Below, one piece after another: positions 56,201 to 64,000 of a stretch of DNA of 64,000 bases. This DNA comes from Aureispira sp. CCB-QB1. Lineage in GTDB: Bacteria; Bacteroidota; Bacteroidia; Chitinophagales; Saprospiraceae. Position numbers and translations under genes: made by a program. The stretch spans positions 1-64,000 of the forward strand of contig CAMBRK010000015.1 of NCBI GenBank assembly GCA_945870185.1, given 5' to 3'. Position 1 is the stretch's first letter, and the number at the start of each line of letters is the position of its first letter. Under the pieces are notes generated by a model. That model was not told where the DNA came from. It saw only the letters and a program-made list of their open reading frames with translations, and ran no database searches.

Positions 56201-57168
56201 ATTTTCAGAAGTTTTTGCAAGTTGATATACTGTGGTGGTATTTTGGTCAACACTATTCTGCCAGCATAATCTGAACTAAACGTAAACTGTTGGGCTTCAT
56301 GGTCGCTCACGGTAAGTCCGTAATCATCCAAAAGTCTGTTCTTTTCTTTATCTTGGTTGGTGTAAGGAATAAACTGTCCAAAACTAGCCATATCCGCTTG
56401 ATAAAATATGGTGTCTATGGCATGAGTACAAGGATTGTTTTCATAACAATATCCACAATCACATCTTACCTCAAGATCATCATCCTCGTTGACCCGAAAA
56501 CTAACAATATGCTTTATTTTGTTATTTTTATACTGTACATCAAAACCTTTTTTAGGTCCACTTATTTTAATAAATTCTTTACCTCTCCTGCTGACACTGC
56601 GCAAAGCCGGAATAAGAGCATTCAATCGGTAAAGGCTGAAATCTCTCGCATTTTTTATAAGATATGGAAGATTTCTATTGCCTTTTGGAGCTACTTCTAG
56701 AATATTATTCCTTAAGTATTGAATGGTATCCTTCTTTTGATTTTGATTTACAATAATTTTAGCCTTTGTTTCTTGCTCTCTTCTGTAAGCATCCACTTTT
56801 CTTTTTTCTTCTTCGAGTAACTTTTTTTCTTCTTCTTGTCTTTTAGTATCTTCTTTGGACAATAGTTCGTCTTTGATTTGCAAGTCCATCGAAACCACGA
56901 CTCGAGCTACGTGAGGACATTTATGATAATTGGTAAATTCTTTACAATCACAGTGTACATTGATTTCCGTTTTGTTCTTTTTAATCATAACAGAGTGTGT
57001 ATCTTGACCATCGACCACTAAATAAGTCAGATAATTACCCAAAATCCTCCTAGGGCTCACTCTTTCCTTAACCGCTTCCAAATGTCTGAAAGGTTCTACA
57101 TATTCCGCAAAAAGTTTTAAAAGAGATTCTCTTTCAATATGATCTGAAACTACCACATTTTCCGTCAT
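53272..57168 (-). CDS. SNF2-type helicase with two SWIM zinc fingers
   Basis: The 1298-residue protein is a Swi2/Snf2 ATP-dependent DNA translocase. Two SWIM fingers are seen: CDCKEFTNYHKCPH (73-86) and CDCGYCYENNPCTH (about 235). The ATPase part has ADDMGLGKTLQAI (near residue 860), YVILDESQAIKNPD (DESQ box), FILSGTPLQNN and, in the C-terminal lobe, VFLISLKAGGVGLNLTEADY and QAIDRTHRIGQ. The middle region (250-800) is not recognised. It probably remodels protein-DNA complexes in repair. It is last in the run with the glycosyltransferase and RNase G genes, with 48 bases before it. Confidence 0.92.
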   Translation of the reverse strand: MTENVVVSDHIERESLLKLFAEYVEPFRHLEAVKERVSPRRILGNYLTYLVVDGQDTHSVMIKKNKTEINVHCDCKEFTNYHKCPHVARVVVSMDLQIKDELLSKEDTKRQEEEKKLLEEEKRKVDAYRREQETKAKIIVNQNQKKDTIQYLRNNILEVAPKGNRNLPYLIKNARDFSLYRLNALIPALRSVSRRGKEFIKISGPKKGFDVQYKNNKIKHIVSFRVNEDDDLEVRCDCGYCYENNPCTHAIDTIFYQADMASFGQFIPYTNQDKEKNRLLDDYGLTVSDHEAQQFTFSSDYAGRIVLTKIPPQYINLQKLLKIKDTVSSGRSEVKPNKYLDTSHDIGIYIQLSNDESTNIPVRIEAFKIEKSKKGEDKYTKILIGKEENLRPISVLDDEKYNILMDFSYLRYKDFVTSGFYTQSYTSFTTQLFEAGRKQYLQYFFNKLEEHWSSISKWENFKILPEGENFSKTNLLTIEMAEEPLYADLKVDYSEKFITINALFKDIDNKIVVTTEDEKKIFHGRLISSRNKLYINNNHKLADFLNSMPYGELKIPAKYQNKVLKELLYPLSVHFGIALPEALSVLVKEFEMSPAVHLREFEEKFLIIEPKFHYGDYELGVLENEDYFIEENDQKYILIRDKNEETIFVEYLKSMHNLFKSQNYLPYFTIPFDDVMKNNWFLNFSRDLMSKGIKMVGFNDLKKFKYNTTTPKWDMSISSGIDWFDVKITASWGDQEISFRDIKKAIVSGQNFVILGDGSFGMLPEEWLEKYANLFKFGVDDKEGLKINKKQFNIIEVLFDQIDNEEVLAEINEKKQKLLNIDKIKMEEIPSTINATLRPYQVTGYQWMQVLDEISWGGCLADDMGLGKTLQAITFLAYVKQKYGNVTSLIICPTSLIFNWESEIQKFAPSLNFHIFYGLDRTFDDDHFNEYDIIITSYGIVRNDIERLMKFDWEYVILDESQAIKNPDAISTKAVQLLKSRNKFILSGTPLQNNTYDIYAQFNFLNPGMLGAREFFRQEFANPIDKNGDKDAGMMLRKMITPFILRRTKSEVAPDLPEKTESVLWCQMDKAQKTMYDEYKDYYRHALMQKIEKEGMGKAGMYILEGLLRLRQICDDPRLIKDTDIKPAKGIKIKELMREIEENMGNHKMLVFSQFTEMLSLIKDEFEASKIKYSYLDGSTPAHERKNQVETFQSDKSINVFLISLKAGGVGLNLTEADYVYLVDPWWNPAVEQQAIDRTHRIGQKNKIFAYKMICKDSVEEKIMVLQEKKLAISKEIIQEDTAFFKSLSKDDINFLFS

Positions 57169-57216
57169 AAAACCTTAATTCTAAATTTCATTTAATCCAA
57201 ACCGCAAAACTTGCAA

Positions 57217-58254
57217 TTAAATCATAGAAATTATAATTTTTTGAAGTTTATTTAATTCATTTTGGTTTAGTTTATTTTGAAAGACTTTATTTCTATTGAT
57301 TTCTGCAAGATACTCTTGTTCTGTTTGTCCCAGTGTAGGTATCCAAATGGTGGAAATATTGAGCTCAGAAACGTCCATGATGGTAGAATATCCGGATCTT
57401 GCGATCAAAAGCTTGGAACTGTTAAGCAATCGTTCAATCTCTTCGCCTTGGAGTACGTTTAAAATTTCAATATGTTTTTTTATATCGTCTTTCGCACCTA
57501 GTTTACTTTCAGTACCTCTAACAAAAGTGATTTTATAACTTGTCCAAATATTGAGTTCTTTTAGTAACGCAGATTCAAGCATAGTTCTTTGAGGTTCGGG
57601 TCCTGAAAGTATCACCAAGATATCTACAGTTTTATCTAAATTTAATTTTTTTATTCTGGTCAATGGTCCTATGTATATGGCTTTTTTTAAATCCGTATGA
57701 GATAATAAAGGACATAATGCCGAAGGACCATTAAAGTCAGGTATCAAGAAGTGATCAAACTTAGAGTAAAAAAAACTATGTAATCGAGTTCCTAAAAGCG
57801 ATATCATTCTATATCTATGAAGAATATTGATCTGGTGCGTTACATAAATATTACTACAAATTTTATTATAAAATCCCAACCTATTATCTGAAACTATTAC
57901 ATTGGCGTGATACTTTTCAGTTATTTTTTTAATGATTTGATTTTCTAACCTTACAGCCTTAAGAATAGAAAATGAAGAAGTAAGTATATTGAAAATAATA
58001 CTTTCATATCTATAGTGAATATTGTAAGAAGGTAGAGCTTCAAAATCAGACAAAGGAAATTTTGCCCGCAAAAAGCTCAAAGCTGCGCCATCTGAAGCTA
58101 TGATTACTTTCTTGCATCTCTTTTGTAACCATTCGATCATAGGGATGCTTCGAGTGGCGTGCCCAAGTCCCCAATTCAATACACCAAAAATAACAACGTC
58201 ATCTTCTTTAAATAAGGAAATGATGCTATCTATGTTATATTGCTTTAATCCCAT
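57217..58254 (-). CDS. GT-B glycosyltransferase, MurG/MGD-like
   Basis: The 345-residue protein has the GT-B opening VIFGVLNWGLGHATRSIPMI and a C-terminal domain with LVILSGPEPQRTML and LIARSGYSTIMDVSELN, which is the UDP-sugar-binding region of the family-28 type (as in MurG). It should transfer a sugar to a lipid or protein acceptor at the cytosolic membrane face. It lies 16 bases after RNase G and 48 bases before the SNF2 gene, on one strand. The acceptor is not known. Confidence 0.85.
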   Translation of the reverse strand: MGLKQYNIDSIISLFKEDDVVIFGVLNWGLGHATRSIPMIEWLQKRCKKVIIASDGAALSFLRAKFPLSDFEALPSYNIHYRYESIIFNILTSSFSILKAVRLENQIIKKITEKYHANVIVSDNRLGFYNKICSNIYVTHQINILHRYRMISLLGTRLHSFFYSKFDHFLIPDFNGPSALCPLLSHTDLKKAIYIGPLTRIKKLNLDKTVDILVILSGPEPQRTMLESALLKELNIWTSYKITFVRGTESKLGAKDDIKKHIEILNVLQGEEIERLLNSSKLLIARSGYSTIMDVSELNISTIWIPTLGQTEQEYLAEINRNKVFQNKLNQNELNKLQKIIISMI

Positions 58255-58270
58255 GGTGGGAACTATTTTT

Positions 58271-59821
58271 TTACGTCAATCTTATTTCATCGTCCGCCTC
58301 ATCATAAAACTTATACTCAAACAGATGGAAATTAGTATTCGCTGACAAGGATATCCATTTTTTATACTTACCAAACCACTTCAATTGCTGACTTGGAAAT
58401 CCTGATTTAAGATAGGCATAAATAAATTGATTCGCTTCGAGCTTGATTTTGGATTTTGGCCTCGAATTAATGATGTAATCTATATCCCGTTGGATATTAT
58501 CTATAATTAGGATAGACGGATTTACTTTTCCGGTACCCTGGCAAGCTGGGCATACTTCGGTGGTATCGATGGTCACTTCTGGCCTTGTTCGCTGTCTAGT
58601 GATCTGCATCAAACCAAATTTACTCAAAGGCAAGATGGTGTGTTGAGCTCTATCTTTTTCCATAAAATCCCTCATCTTGTTAAAAAGACTGGTTTTATTT
58701 TCTGGAGTGCGCATATCTATAAAATCGACAATAATGAGACCACCTATATCTCTGAGTCTCAATTGTCGCGCAATTTCCTCGGCAGCTTCTAAATTAACAG
58801 ACATAGCAGCATCTTCTTGGTCTTTTTTAACCATTTTAGGCCCACTATTGACATCAACTACATGCATGGCTTCTGTGTGCTCTATGACGACGTAAGCGCC
58901 ACTAGACATGGTTGCCGTTTTACCAAATGAAGCTTTGATCTGTCTATTGACGTCGTACTGATCGAAGATATGTCTGGTTCCTTTGTATAAATTTAAAATT
59001 TTGACTTTATCCGGAGCTATGTTTTGGAGATATTCTTTGATACTATTGTACAAATCTCTGTCATCAACATAAATTTTATTAAAATTATCGTTAAGAATAT
59101 CCCTAAGGATACTAGATGTTTTATCTATTTCACTCAAAATTTTATTGGGAAGCTTTGTTTCTTGCAATTGATGAAACATGGTCTTCCACTTTTCTTCTAG
59201 CTCACGGATGTCATTATGAATATCAGCCACTTTTTTACCTTCAGCCGCAGTTCTGACGATAACGCCAAAGTTTTTTGGTTTTACACTTTCTACTAAAACC
59301 TTTAAACGTTTACGCTCATCATTGGATGCAATTTTTTTTGACACAGCTACTATATCTGTAAACGGTGTCAATACCACATATCTCCCTGGTAAAGTAATCT
59401 CACAACTGAGTCTAGGGCCTTTGGTAGAGATGGGCTCTTTAAGCACTTGTACCAGTACATGGTCATTTTTATCAAAAACCTGATCAATTTTACCTGTTTT
59501 TGGATTGTCAGGCTCAAGTACAAAGCTATCAAGCATTGGACTATTGAAGGAGCCTTTCATAACTCCATTGGTATATTTGATCAGAGATTTTATCTGAGGA
59601 CCCAGATCTGTATAATGCAAAAAAGCATCTTTGCGATGCCCTATATCCATAAACCCAGCATTTAACCCGGGCATAAGTTTCTTTGCGCTTGCTAAGAAAA
59701 TATCACCTACAATCGAACTATTATTAGTTTTTTGACTATGAATTTCTACAAGCTTATTTCCTTCCAAAAGTGCTATTTCAACTTCAGATGGAGTTGCTTT
59801 AATGACTAATTCTTTATCCAC
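58271..59821 (-). CDS. rng: Ribonuclease E/G family protein
   Basis: The 516-residue enzyme cuts single-stranded RNA in rRNA and mRNA processing. An N-terminal S1-like domain (GDIFLASAKKLMPGLNAGFM) is followed by an RNase-H-like core with metal-binding VVDVNSGP and GGLIIVDFIDM, and the zinc-link CPACQGTGK (CxxC). The length matches RNase G with the small domain; no long RNase E tail is present. The start is GTG at 59821, the first in-frame start that keeps the conserved VIKATPSEVEIALLE opening. It heads the run rng-glycosyltransferase-SNF2. Confidence 0.93.
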   Translation of the reverse strand: MDKELVIKATPSEVEIALLEGNKLVEIHSQKTNNSSIVGDIFLASAKKLMPGLNAGFMDIGHRKDAFLHYTDLGPQIKSLIKYTNGVMKGSFNSPMLDSFVLEPDNPKTGKIDQVFDKNDHVLVQVLKEPISTKGPRLSCEITLPGRYVVLTPFTDIVAVSKKIASNDERKRLKVLVESVKPKNFGVIVRTAAEGKKVADIHNDIRELEEKWKTMFHQLQETKLPNKILSEIDKTSSILRDILNDNFNKIYVDDRDLYNSIKEYLQNIAPDKVKILNLYKGTRHIFDQYDVNRQIKASFGKTATMSSGAYVVIEHTEAMHVVDVNSGPKMVKKDQEDAAMSVNLEAAEEIARQLRLRDIGGLIIVDFIDMRTPENKTSLFNKMRDFMEKDRAQHTILPLSKFGLMQITRQRTRPEVTIDTTEVCPACQGTGKVNPSILIIDNIQRDIDYIINSRPKSKIKLEANQFIYAYLKSGFPSQQLKWFGKYKKWISLSANTNFHLFEYKFYDEADDEIRLT

Positions 59822-60582
59822 AACTAGATCATGTTGTTATATTATAAATAAACATCTGATTTTTCATACCTATATTTTAAAATAGCATGAACAAACCAAT
59901 AACTTAAAGAATTTTAATGCCCAATTTTTATGAAGTATGTTTATACTGACAAAATCCAAAACTTTGAATTGCATTCAAGTAACTTTGGAGTTACTATAAA
60001 GGATTGTTATAAGTGTAAAACTACATTCTTTTTTGTAGCTACAAAATGTAAAGCTAACAAATCTGGAAGAGACAGCTGTGGATAAAGTGAAGCGAGATAT
60101 TATGATTAAAAATACTAAAACTTTTTAAATTGAAATCATTGGAACCAATTACCAATCATACTTAAAGCAAATTTGATTGATTAAAACGTAAACTTTTATT
60201 CACAAATTCAATCTATGCTATTTTAATTCAATTTATTACTTCAGCTAAAGTATGCTTTCAAAAACTTATCAACTGTGAACGGAAGTGACATAAAGTTAAA
60301 TCAACTTAAAAATTATATATTTATACAATTTTTTTATTTCCATCACGCTTCATATAAGCTCTGAAGTTTATTTTTTAAAGATCAAAAAGATCATTATACA
60401 CGGCTACCAGAGTAATTTTACCTAATCATAAAAAGGAAAATATAAACTCTAAGTAGATTCTTGTTAAATTATTTAAATTACAAAGATTTTAAATTTTTAT
60501 CTCAAGTAAAATAAAACAAGATTCATTTTTGTTAAGTGTTTCGCTTACACTATTTTTCTGCCAATACCCTTGGAGAATGTAT
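59822..60582. other. A/T-rich gap before RNase G
   Basis: About 760 bases with very low G+C, no open frame of note, no recognisable RNA gene and no tandem repeat. The rng promoter should be at its left end, but no clean TAnnTTTG was found there. The right end runs to the hairpin after the small mS38/bS22-like gene. Confidence 0.5.
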
Positions 60583-60621
60583 TCCTGACTCTACATTTAC
60601 ATAAGTAAAGGCAGAGTCAGG
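60583..60621 (-). terminator. Hairpin after the small ribosomal-like gene
   Basis: CCTGACTCT (60583-60591) pairs with AGAGTCAGG (60613-60621), a 9-bp perfect stem with a loop of about 21. It lies 22 bases past the stop codon of the 30-residue gene. It lacks a T run, so the terminator call is tentative. Confidence 0.45.
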
Positions 60622-60643
60622 ATCTACTTTCAGACACTAATAC

Positions 60644-60736
60644 TTATTTCTTTTTCTTATGTCTGTTTTTTCTTAATCTTTTCTTACGCTTATGCGTCGA
60701 GATCTTATGACGTTTTCTTTTTTTACCACACGGCAT
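60644..60736 (-). CDS. Small AURKAIP1/COX24-type protein (mS38/bS22-like)
   Basis: A 30-residue frame (ATG at 60736-60734, TAA at 60646-60644) encodes MPCGKKRKRHKISTHKRKKR and then LRKNRHKKKK. Half of the residues are Lys or Arg. This is the short basic protein annotated in Bacteroidota as AURKAIP1/COX24 domain-containing, related to mitochondrial mS38 and actinobacterial bS22 of the small ribosomal subunit. It is short enough to be missed by gene finders. It lies 22 bases after the TPR gene in the HU-TPR operon. Ribosome association is inferred from the family. Confidence 0.85.
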   Translation of the reverse strand: MPCGKKRKRHKISTHKRKKRLRKNRHKKKK

Positions 60737-60758
60737 GTTCTAATATTTTTAAAGTAAA

Positions 60759-61541
60759 TTAATTAACACATTTTTTTTGATATTCATTTGATTTAACTTG
60801 ATCACCTGCGTTTTTATAAGCTGTGGCCAAAAGGCAAATGGTATTTTTGTTTTCAGGCTCTAGAGCAATAGCTGCTTCCAGTCTTTCTAGAGCCTTTTCT
60901 ATCTGATTGGTTTGTAACGCTAGTTTGCCAAGCTGATTTAAAACAGGAACACTTTGCGGGTAATTTGTATTTAACTCCCTGAGCATCAATATTCCTTGCA
61001 TAGGATTATCTTGGCTAGGATTGTCTACATAACAAATAGCAAGATTTATTCTTGGTTCAATTTTTTCTGGGGCTAAAGATATGGCACTTTCAAAAGCTTT
61101 AACTGCTCTTTTAGAACAAAAACTTTTTACCTTTTCATCCTGACTATTTTTTACACATATCGCATATGTAGTACCAGCCATTGACCAAGATGCTTCATCT
61201 TTGTAGATGGTAGCGATTTCTTCTGCGTAGGAGCCCGCTATAGCAGGATACCCAAAATCATACCAAGTACCAGAAAGAGATTTTAATACATTAACCCTTT
61301 TGATAGTATCTGTGGCACTTTTCTGTAAATCCAAATTTATCGCTTCAATGATCGAAGATTGACTTTTGTCTAATTTGACTGAAGCTTCCTTAATCAGATT
61401 GGTTACACTTGTCGTTTCAATATTTAGAGCTCTTGACTTTTCGAGAGACTTTTGTTTTGGCGGAATGGTATCGAATCCAAAATACAATAACAAAAATAAG
61501 ACCAAAGCTGATGCTACTGCTATATATTGTTGTTTTTGCAT
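60759..61541 (-). CDS. Membrane-anchored TPR protein
   Basis: The 260-residue protein has one N-terminal transmembrane helix (YIAVASALVLFLLLYFGF) and tetratricopeptide repeats in its C-terminal half (AVKAFESAISLAPEKIEPRI, VPVLNQLGKLALQTNQIEKA, ALERLEAAIALEPENKNTIC). TPRs are scaffolds for protein contacts. It lies 19 bases after HU and 22 before the small ribosomal-like gene, a gene order I recall as common in this phylum. Its partner is unknown. Confidence 0.85.
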   Translation of the reverse strand: MQKQQYIAVASALVLFLLLYFGFDTIPPKQKSLEKSRALNIETTSVTNLIKEASVKLDKSQSSIIEAINLDLQKSATDTIKRVNVLKSLSGTWYDFGYPAIAGSYAEEIATIYKDEASWSMAGTTYAICVKNSQDEKVKSFCSKRAVKAFESAISLAPEKIEPRINLAICYVDNPSQDNPMQGILMLRELNTNYPQSVPVLNQLGKLALQTNQIEKALERLEAAIALEPENKNTICLLATAYKNAGDQVKSNEYQKKCVN

Positions 61542-61560
61542 TTTTTATTTTTATCTAATA

Positions 61561-61875
61561 TTAATCATCATCGCCATCATCCTCAGGAAGAGAGTCTACA
61601 TTGGCTTTTACTTGATCTACAAATATTTTTGCAGGTTTGAATGAAGGGATAAAATGCTCTGGAATTTCTATTGATTTATTTTTCTTGATATGTCTTCCAA
61701 TTTTTTTGGCTCTTTTTTTGATCACAAAAGACCCAAATCCTCTTACGTAAACGTTTTCACCTTCTGAAAGAGAATTTTTGATTTCTTTAAAAAACATTTC
61801 TAATGTAACTAAAACATCAACTTTAGGAACTCCTGTTTTTTCTGTAATAATATTGACTAAGTCTGCTTTACGCAT
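61561..61875 (-). CDS. hup: HU family DNA-binding protein
   Basis: The 104-residue protein is a HU/IHF-type nucleoid protein that bends DNA. Recognised blocks are MRKADLVNIITEKTGVPKVD and NVYVRGFGSFVIKKRAKKIG, with the arm containing the IEIPEHFIPSFKPAK region. The C-terminus has an acidic tail (PEDDGDDD) absent from E. coli HU. It heads the HU-TPR-small-protein operon and is divergent from yicC. Confidence 0.93.
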   Translation of the reverse strand: MRKADLVNIITEKTGVPKVDVLVTLEMFFKEIKNSLSEGENVYVRGFGSFVIKKRAKKIGRHIKKNKSIEIPEHFIPSFKPAKIFVDQVKANVDSLPEDDGDDD

Positions 61876-62072
61876 GTCTATTTGATTTAAATTATGAATG
61901 TAAAATGGTCCCTTTTATAAAAAGAGCCACAAATTTCGCAAAAAATTGGAATTAAGAAAATTATTTGCTAAAAAAAGATGGAATTTTGAAAAAAAAATAA
62001 TTTTAAGTAATTCATTTCCAATATATTATTAGAAAATTGAAAAACTATTCGCTTTTATCATCAATTTGAACC

Positions 62073-62080
62073 TATATTTG
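62073..62080 (+). promoter_or_regulatory. yicC operon promoter -7 element
   Basis: TATATTTG 21 bases before the ATG at 62102 fits TAnnTTTG. No clear -33 TTG. Confidence 0.4.
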
Positions 62081-62101
62081 CCAGCCAAAAAAATAAATAA
62101 G

Positions 62102-62977
62102 ATGATAATATCCATGACAGGGTTTGGGCATAGCAAAACCGAGATGCAAGGCAAAATGGTAAGAGTAGAAATCAAATCACTAAATGCCAGATCTACAGAA
62201 ATTCGATGCAAACTTCCTACTAGTTACCGCGATCGAGAAATGGACCTTCGAAAAAAAGTTATCGATGCGCTACAGAGAGGTAAAATGGACCTTACCATTA
62301 CTGTTGATGGATTTTCAGATGAAGAAAACGCATTTATAAATGCGGATGCTTTCAGAAAATATTACAAAGAGTTGAGCGCATTAAAGCAAGAGTTGGGAAT
62401 ACATGACGGAGATATTCTTCAGTCCATACTTAGGATACCTAATGTTGTGGGACAAAATGAAGATCTTGCTGATGAAGAAGAATGGCAAATTGTAGAAAAA
62501 ACAATTGATCAAGCAATTACCAACATAAAAAAATTTAGAGCCGACGAAGGACAAGTTCTAAAAGCAGACTTATTAGAACGAATCCAAGCAATAGAACAAA
62601 ATCTAAAGTCTATTGAGCCTTTTGAAATGATAAGATTGGACAGAATCAAAGAGCGTCTGCGTAAAAATATGGAAGAATTTGCCGTCAATCAACAGGTGGA
62701 CCAAAACAGATATGAGCAAGAAATCCTTTATTACATTGAAAAATTAGATATCAATGAAGAAAAAGTCAGACTGAGTCAACATTGTGCATACTTCAGAGAT
62801 GAATTGGAAACCAAAGAAGAACAAAAAGGAAGAAAACTCTCCTTTATAGCTCAAGAAATAGGTAGAGAAATAAACACCATTGGAGCAAAAGCCAATGACT
62901 CTGACATACAACAATTTGTGGTAATGATGAAGGATGAACTTGAAAAACTTAAAGAACAACTAGCAAATATACTCTGA
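62102..62977 (+). CDS. yicC: YicC family endoribonuclease
   Basis: YicC is a single-strand endoribonuclease that acts in RNA turnover. The ATG at 62102 gives MIISMTGFGHSKTEM, the family opening; the frame begins at 62066 but adds 12 unconserved residues. The C-terminal block ends with TIGAKANDSDIQQFVVMMKD, the YicC/DUF1732 signature, and a helical middle lies between. The length (291 residues) is normal. gmk starts 2 bases after its stop, the usual yicC-gmk pair. Confidence 0.93.
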   Translation: MIISMTGFGHSKTEMQGKMVRVEIKSLNARSTEIRCKLPTSYRDREMDLRKKVIDALQRGKMDLTITVDGFSDEENAFINADAFRKYYKELSALKQELGIHDGDILQSILRIPNVVGQNEDLADEEEWQIVEKTIDQAITNIKKFRADEGQVLKADLLERIQAIEQNLKSIEPFEMIRLDRIKERLRKNMEEFAVNQQVDQNRYEQEILYYIEKLDINEEKVRLSQHCAYFRDELETKEEQKGRKLSFIAQEIGREINTIGAKANDSDIQQFVVMMKDELEKLKEQLANIL

Positions 62978-62979
62978 TC

Positions 62980-63561
62980 ATGTTCGAAGGTAAGATGTTT
63001 ATATTTACAGCTCCCTCAGGAGCAGGAAAAACTACTGTAGTTAAGCATTTGCTTGCTAAATATGACAATCTTGGTTTTTCGGTATCTGCAACAACCCGCA
63101 GTAAAAGAGATCATGAAACTGAAGGTAAAGATTACTATTTTATTTCAGTATCAGATTTCAAATCTAAAGTCGCTAACGGGGATTTTATTGAGTGGGAAGA
63201 AGTCTATCATGACCAATATTATGGAACCCTCAAATCCGAAGTAGATAGAATTTGGGAATTAGGCAAACATTTAGTATTTGATATAGATGTGCGTGGAGCA
63301 AAAAATATTAAAAGCCTTTATCCTCAGGAATGCATGTCAGTGTTTGTGCGTCCTCCATCTATAGATACACTGATAAATCGCTTGATAAAACGTAATACTG
63401 AAACTCAAGAAAGCCTGCAAAAGCGGATATCCAAAATCAGAAAAGAAATGGAATATGAAAACAGTTTTGACATGGTACTTGTTAATGATGAGTTAGAAAT
63501 CGCTCTTATTGAAGCAGAGCATATTGTAGAAACATTTATTTACGGTGTACCTACCACATGA
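62980..63561 (+). CDS. gmk: Guanylate kinase
   Basis: Gmk phosphorylates GMP to GDP. The 193-residue protein has the P-loop APSGAGKT (11-18), the GMP-binding SVSATTRSKRDHETEGKDYY region and LVFDIDVRGAKNI. It is co-translated with yicC (2-base gap) and overlaps apaG by 4 bases. Essential nucleotide metabolism, cytosolic. Confidence 0.95.
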   Translation: MFEGKMFIFTAPSGAGKTTVVKHLLAKYDNLGFSVSATTRSKRDHETEGKDYYFISVSDFKSKVANGDFIEWEEVYHDQYYGTLKSEVDRIWELGKHLVFDIDVRGAKNIKSLYPQECMSVFVRPPSIDTLINRLIKRNTETQESLQKRISKIRKEMEYENSFDMVLVNDELEIALIEAEHIVETFIYGVPTT

Positions 63562-63962
63562 CCCAAGAATCTAAAGCATATACAGAAACCACAGAAGGCA
63601 TTCGCATAAGTGTTTCGCCTTCTTATGAAGCATCTGAGTCCAATCCCGCAATCGGAAAATTTATATATTCCTATCAGGTCACAATAGAAAACCTTAGTAA
63701 TGACACTGTAAAACTTCTAAGTCGTCATTGGCACATTGTGGACTCCATACAAGTACGTCGTGAAGTCAATGGGGAAGGCGTGATCGGTCAGCAACCAGAA
63801 TTACAACCGGGAGATACTTTCCAGTATATGTCTTGGTGTCCACTTCACAGCCCCATAGGAAAGATGTTCGGTACTTATACTTTTATCAATTTAAATGAGA
63901 AAAAAACCTTTGAAGTGACTATCCCTGAGTTTCTTTTGGTTTCAGACTTTAAGTTGAATTAA
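63558..63962 (+). CDS. apaG: ApaG (DUF525) protein
   Basis: The 134-residue protein is a single beta-sandwich of the ApaG family, with IENLSNDTVKLLSRHWHIVD, the glycine-rich NGEGVIGQQPELQPGDTFQY and GKMFGTYTFI. The family is tied to Co2+/Mg2+ sensitivity and appears as a domain of eukaryotic F-box proteins; its activity is not settled. It is the last gene of the yicC-gmk-apaG operon in the window. Confidence 0.93.
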   Translation: MTQESKAYTETTEGIRISVSPSYEASESNPAIGKFIYSYQVTIENLSNDTVKLLSRHWHIVDSIQVRREVNGEGVIGQQPELQPGDTFQYMSWCPLHSPIGKMFGTYTFINLNEKKTFEVTIPEFLLVSDFKLN

Positions 63963-64000
63963 TTTATTGAAAAAATGTTTTGGCTCCAATGTTAAAACAA

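Overview
The window is about 36% G+C and looks like a chromosomal segment of a member of the Bacteroidota. The evidence is the repeated TAnnTTTG promoter element (-7) with few Shine-Dalgarno sites, a TonB-dependent receptor paired with a DUF4249 lipoprotein, a GLPGLI protein, a Bacteroidota-type S1 protein with a C-terminal extension, an MutS2 and many families largely confined to this phylum. The secreted LRR/MopE-type protein and the gene mix would suit a Saprospiria/Chitinophagia-like lineage, but that finer placement is inference. There are no rRNA or tRNA genes, no CRISPR array, no prophage and no complete insertion sequence. Most of it is housekeeping and envelope genes with a few accessory spots.

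Layout. 1-2.6 kb: carotenoid genes crtI-crtB (minus). 2.7-7.5 kb: rpsA and mutS2 (minus). 7.7-11.2 kb: a structured RNA-like element in front of threonine synthase, a DinB protein, small secreted proteins and a SRPBCC protein, including a gene cut by an in-frame stop. 11.4-15.3 kb: GMC oxidoreductase, then an accessory pair (DUF4143-type ATPase and Mrr-type restriction endonuclease) separated by four 23-bp tandem repeats. 15.3-21.2 kb: carbohydrate genes (GH13 lipoprotein, AraC regulator, GlgB). 21.2-28.9 kb: LysE exporter, PdxA, DUF547, glycosyltransferase, low-molecular-weight phosphatase, TrkA-TrkH potassium uptake, GLPGLI. 29-34 kb: glutaminyl cyclase and a minus-strand operon with an ABC ATPase, a histidine-rich FtsX-type permease, a DUF3299-like secreted protein, an LpxD paralogue and a YdeI-like protein. 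34-38.7 kb: flippase-like membrane protein, DUF3108, DUF4230, a lipoprotein and a DUF3089 hydrolase.

38.8-42.3 kb: an Rpn-family nuclease with a partly duplicated 3' end, an unknown acidic protein behind a clear promoter and a perfect palindrome, then DUF7009-fdhD-mobA, which together handle the molybdenum cofactor of a formate dehydrogenase-type enzyme. 42.2-47.7 kb: DUF4249 plus TonB receptor, a decayed XRE-like regulator split by a 274-bp MITE, and an OmpA/PD40 protein split by a stop codon. 47.8-53.3 kb: DUF4294, diphosphomevalonate decarboxylase (mevalonate route to isoprenoids, which would also feed the carotenoid genes), a rhodanese and a large secreted metalloprotease that has lost its expected C-terminal sorting domain. 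53.3-64 kb: SNF2 helicase, glycosyltransferase, RNase G, a 30-residue mS38/bS22-like protein, a TPR protein and HU on the minus strand, and yicC-gmk-apaG on the plus strand.

No single locus is a clear new defence or biosynthetic system. The best candidates for something undescribed are the repeat array between the ATPase and Mrr genes, the putative metal-linked ABC operon, the MITE in the XRE-like remnant, and the structured element ahead of threonine synthase. Several entries rest on family resemblance recalled by eye; no database search was possible.
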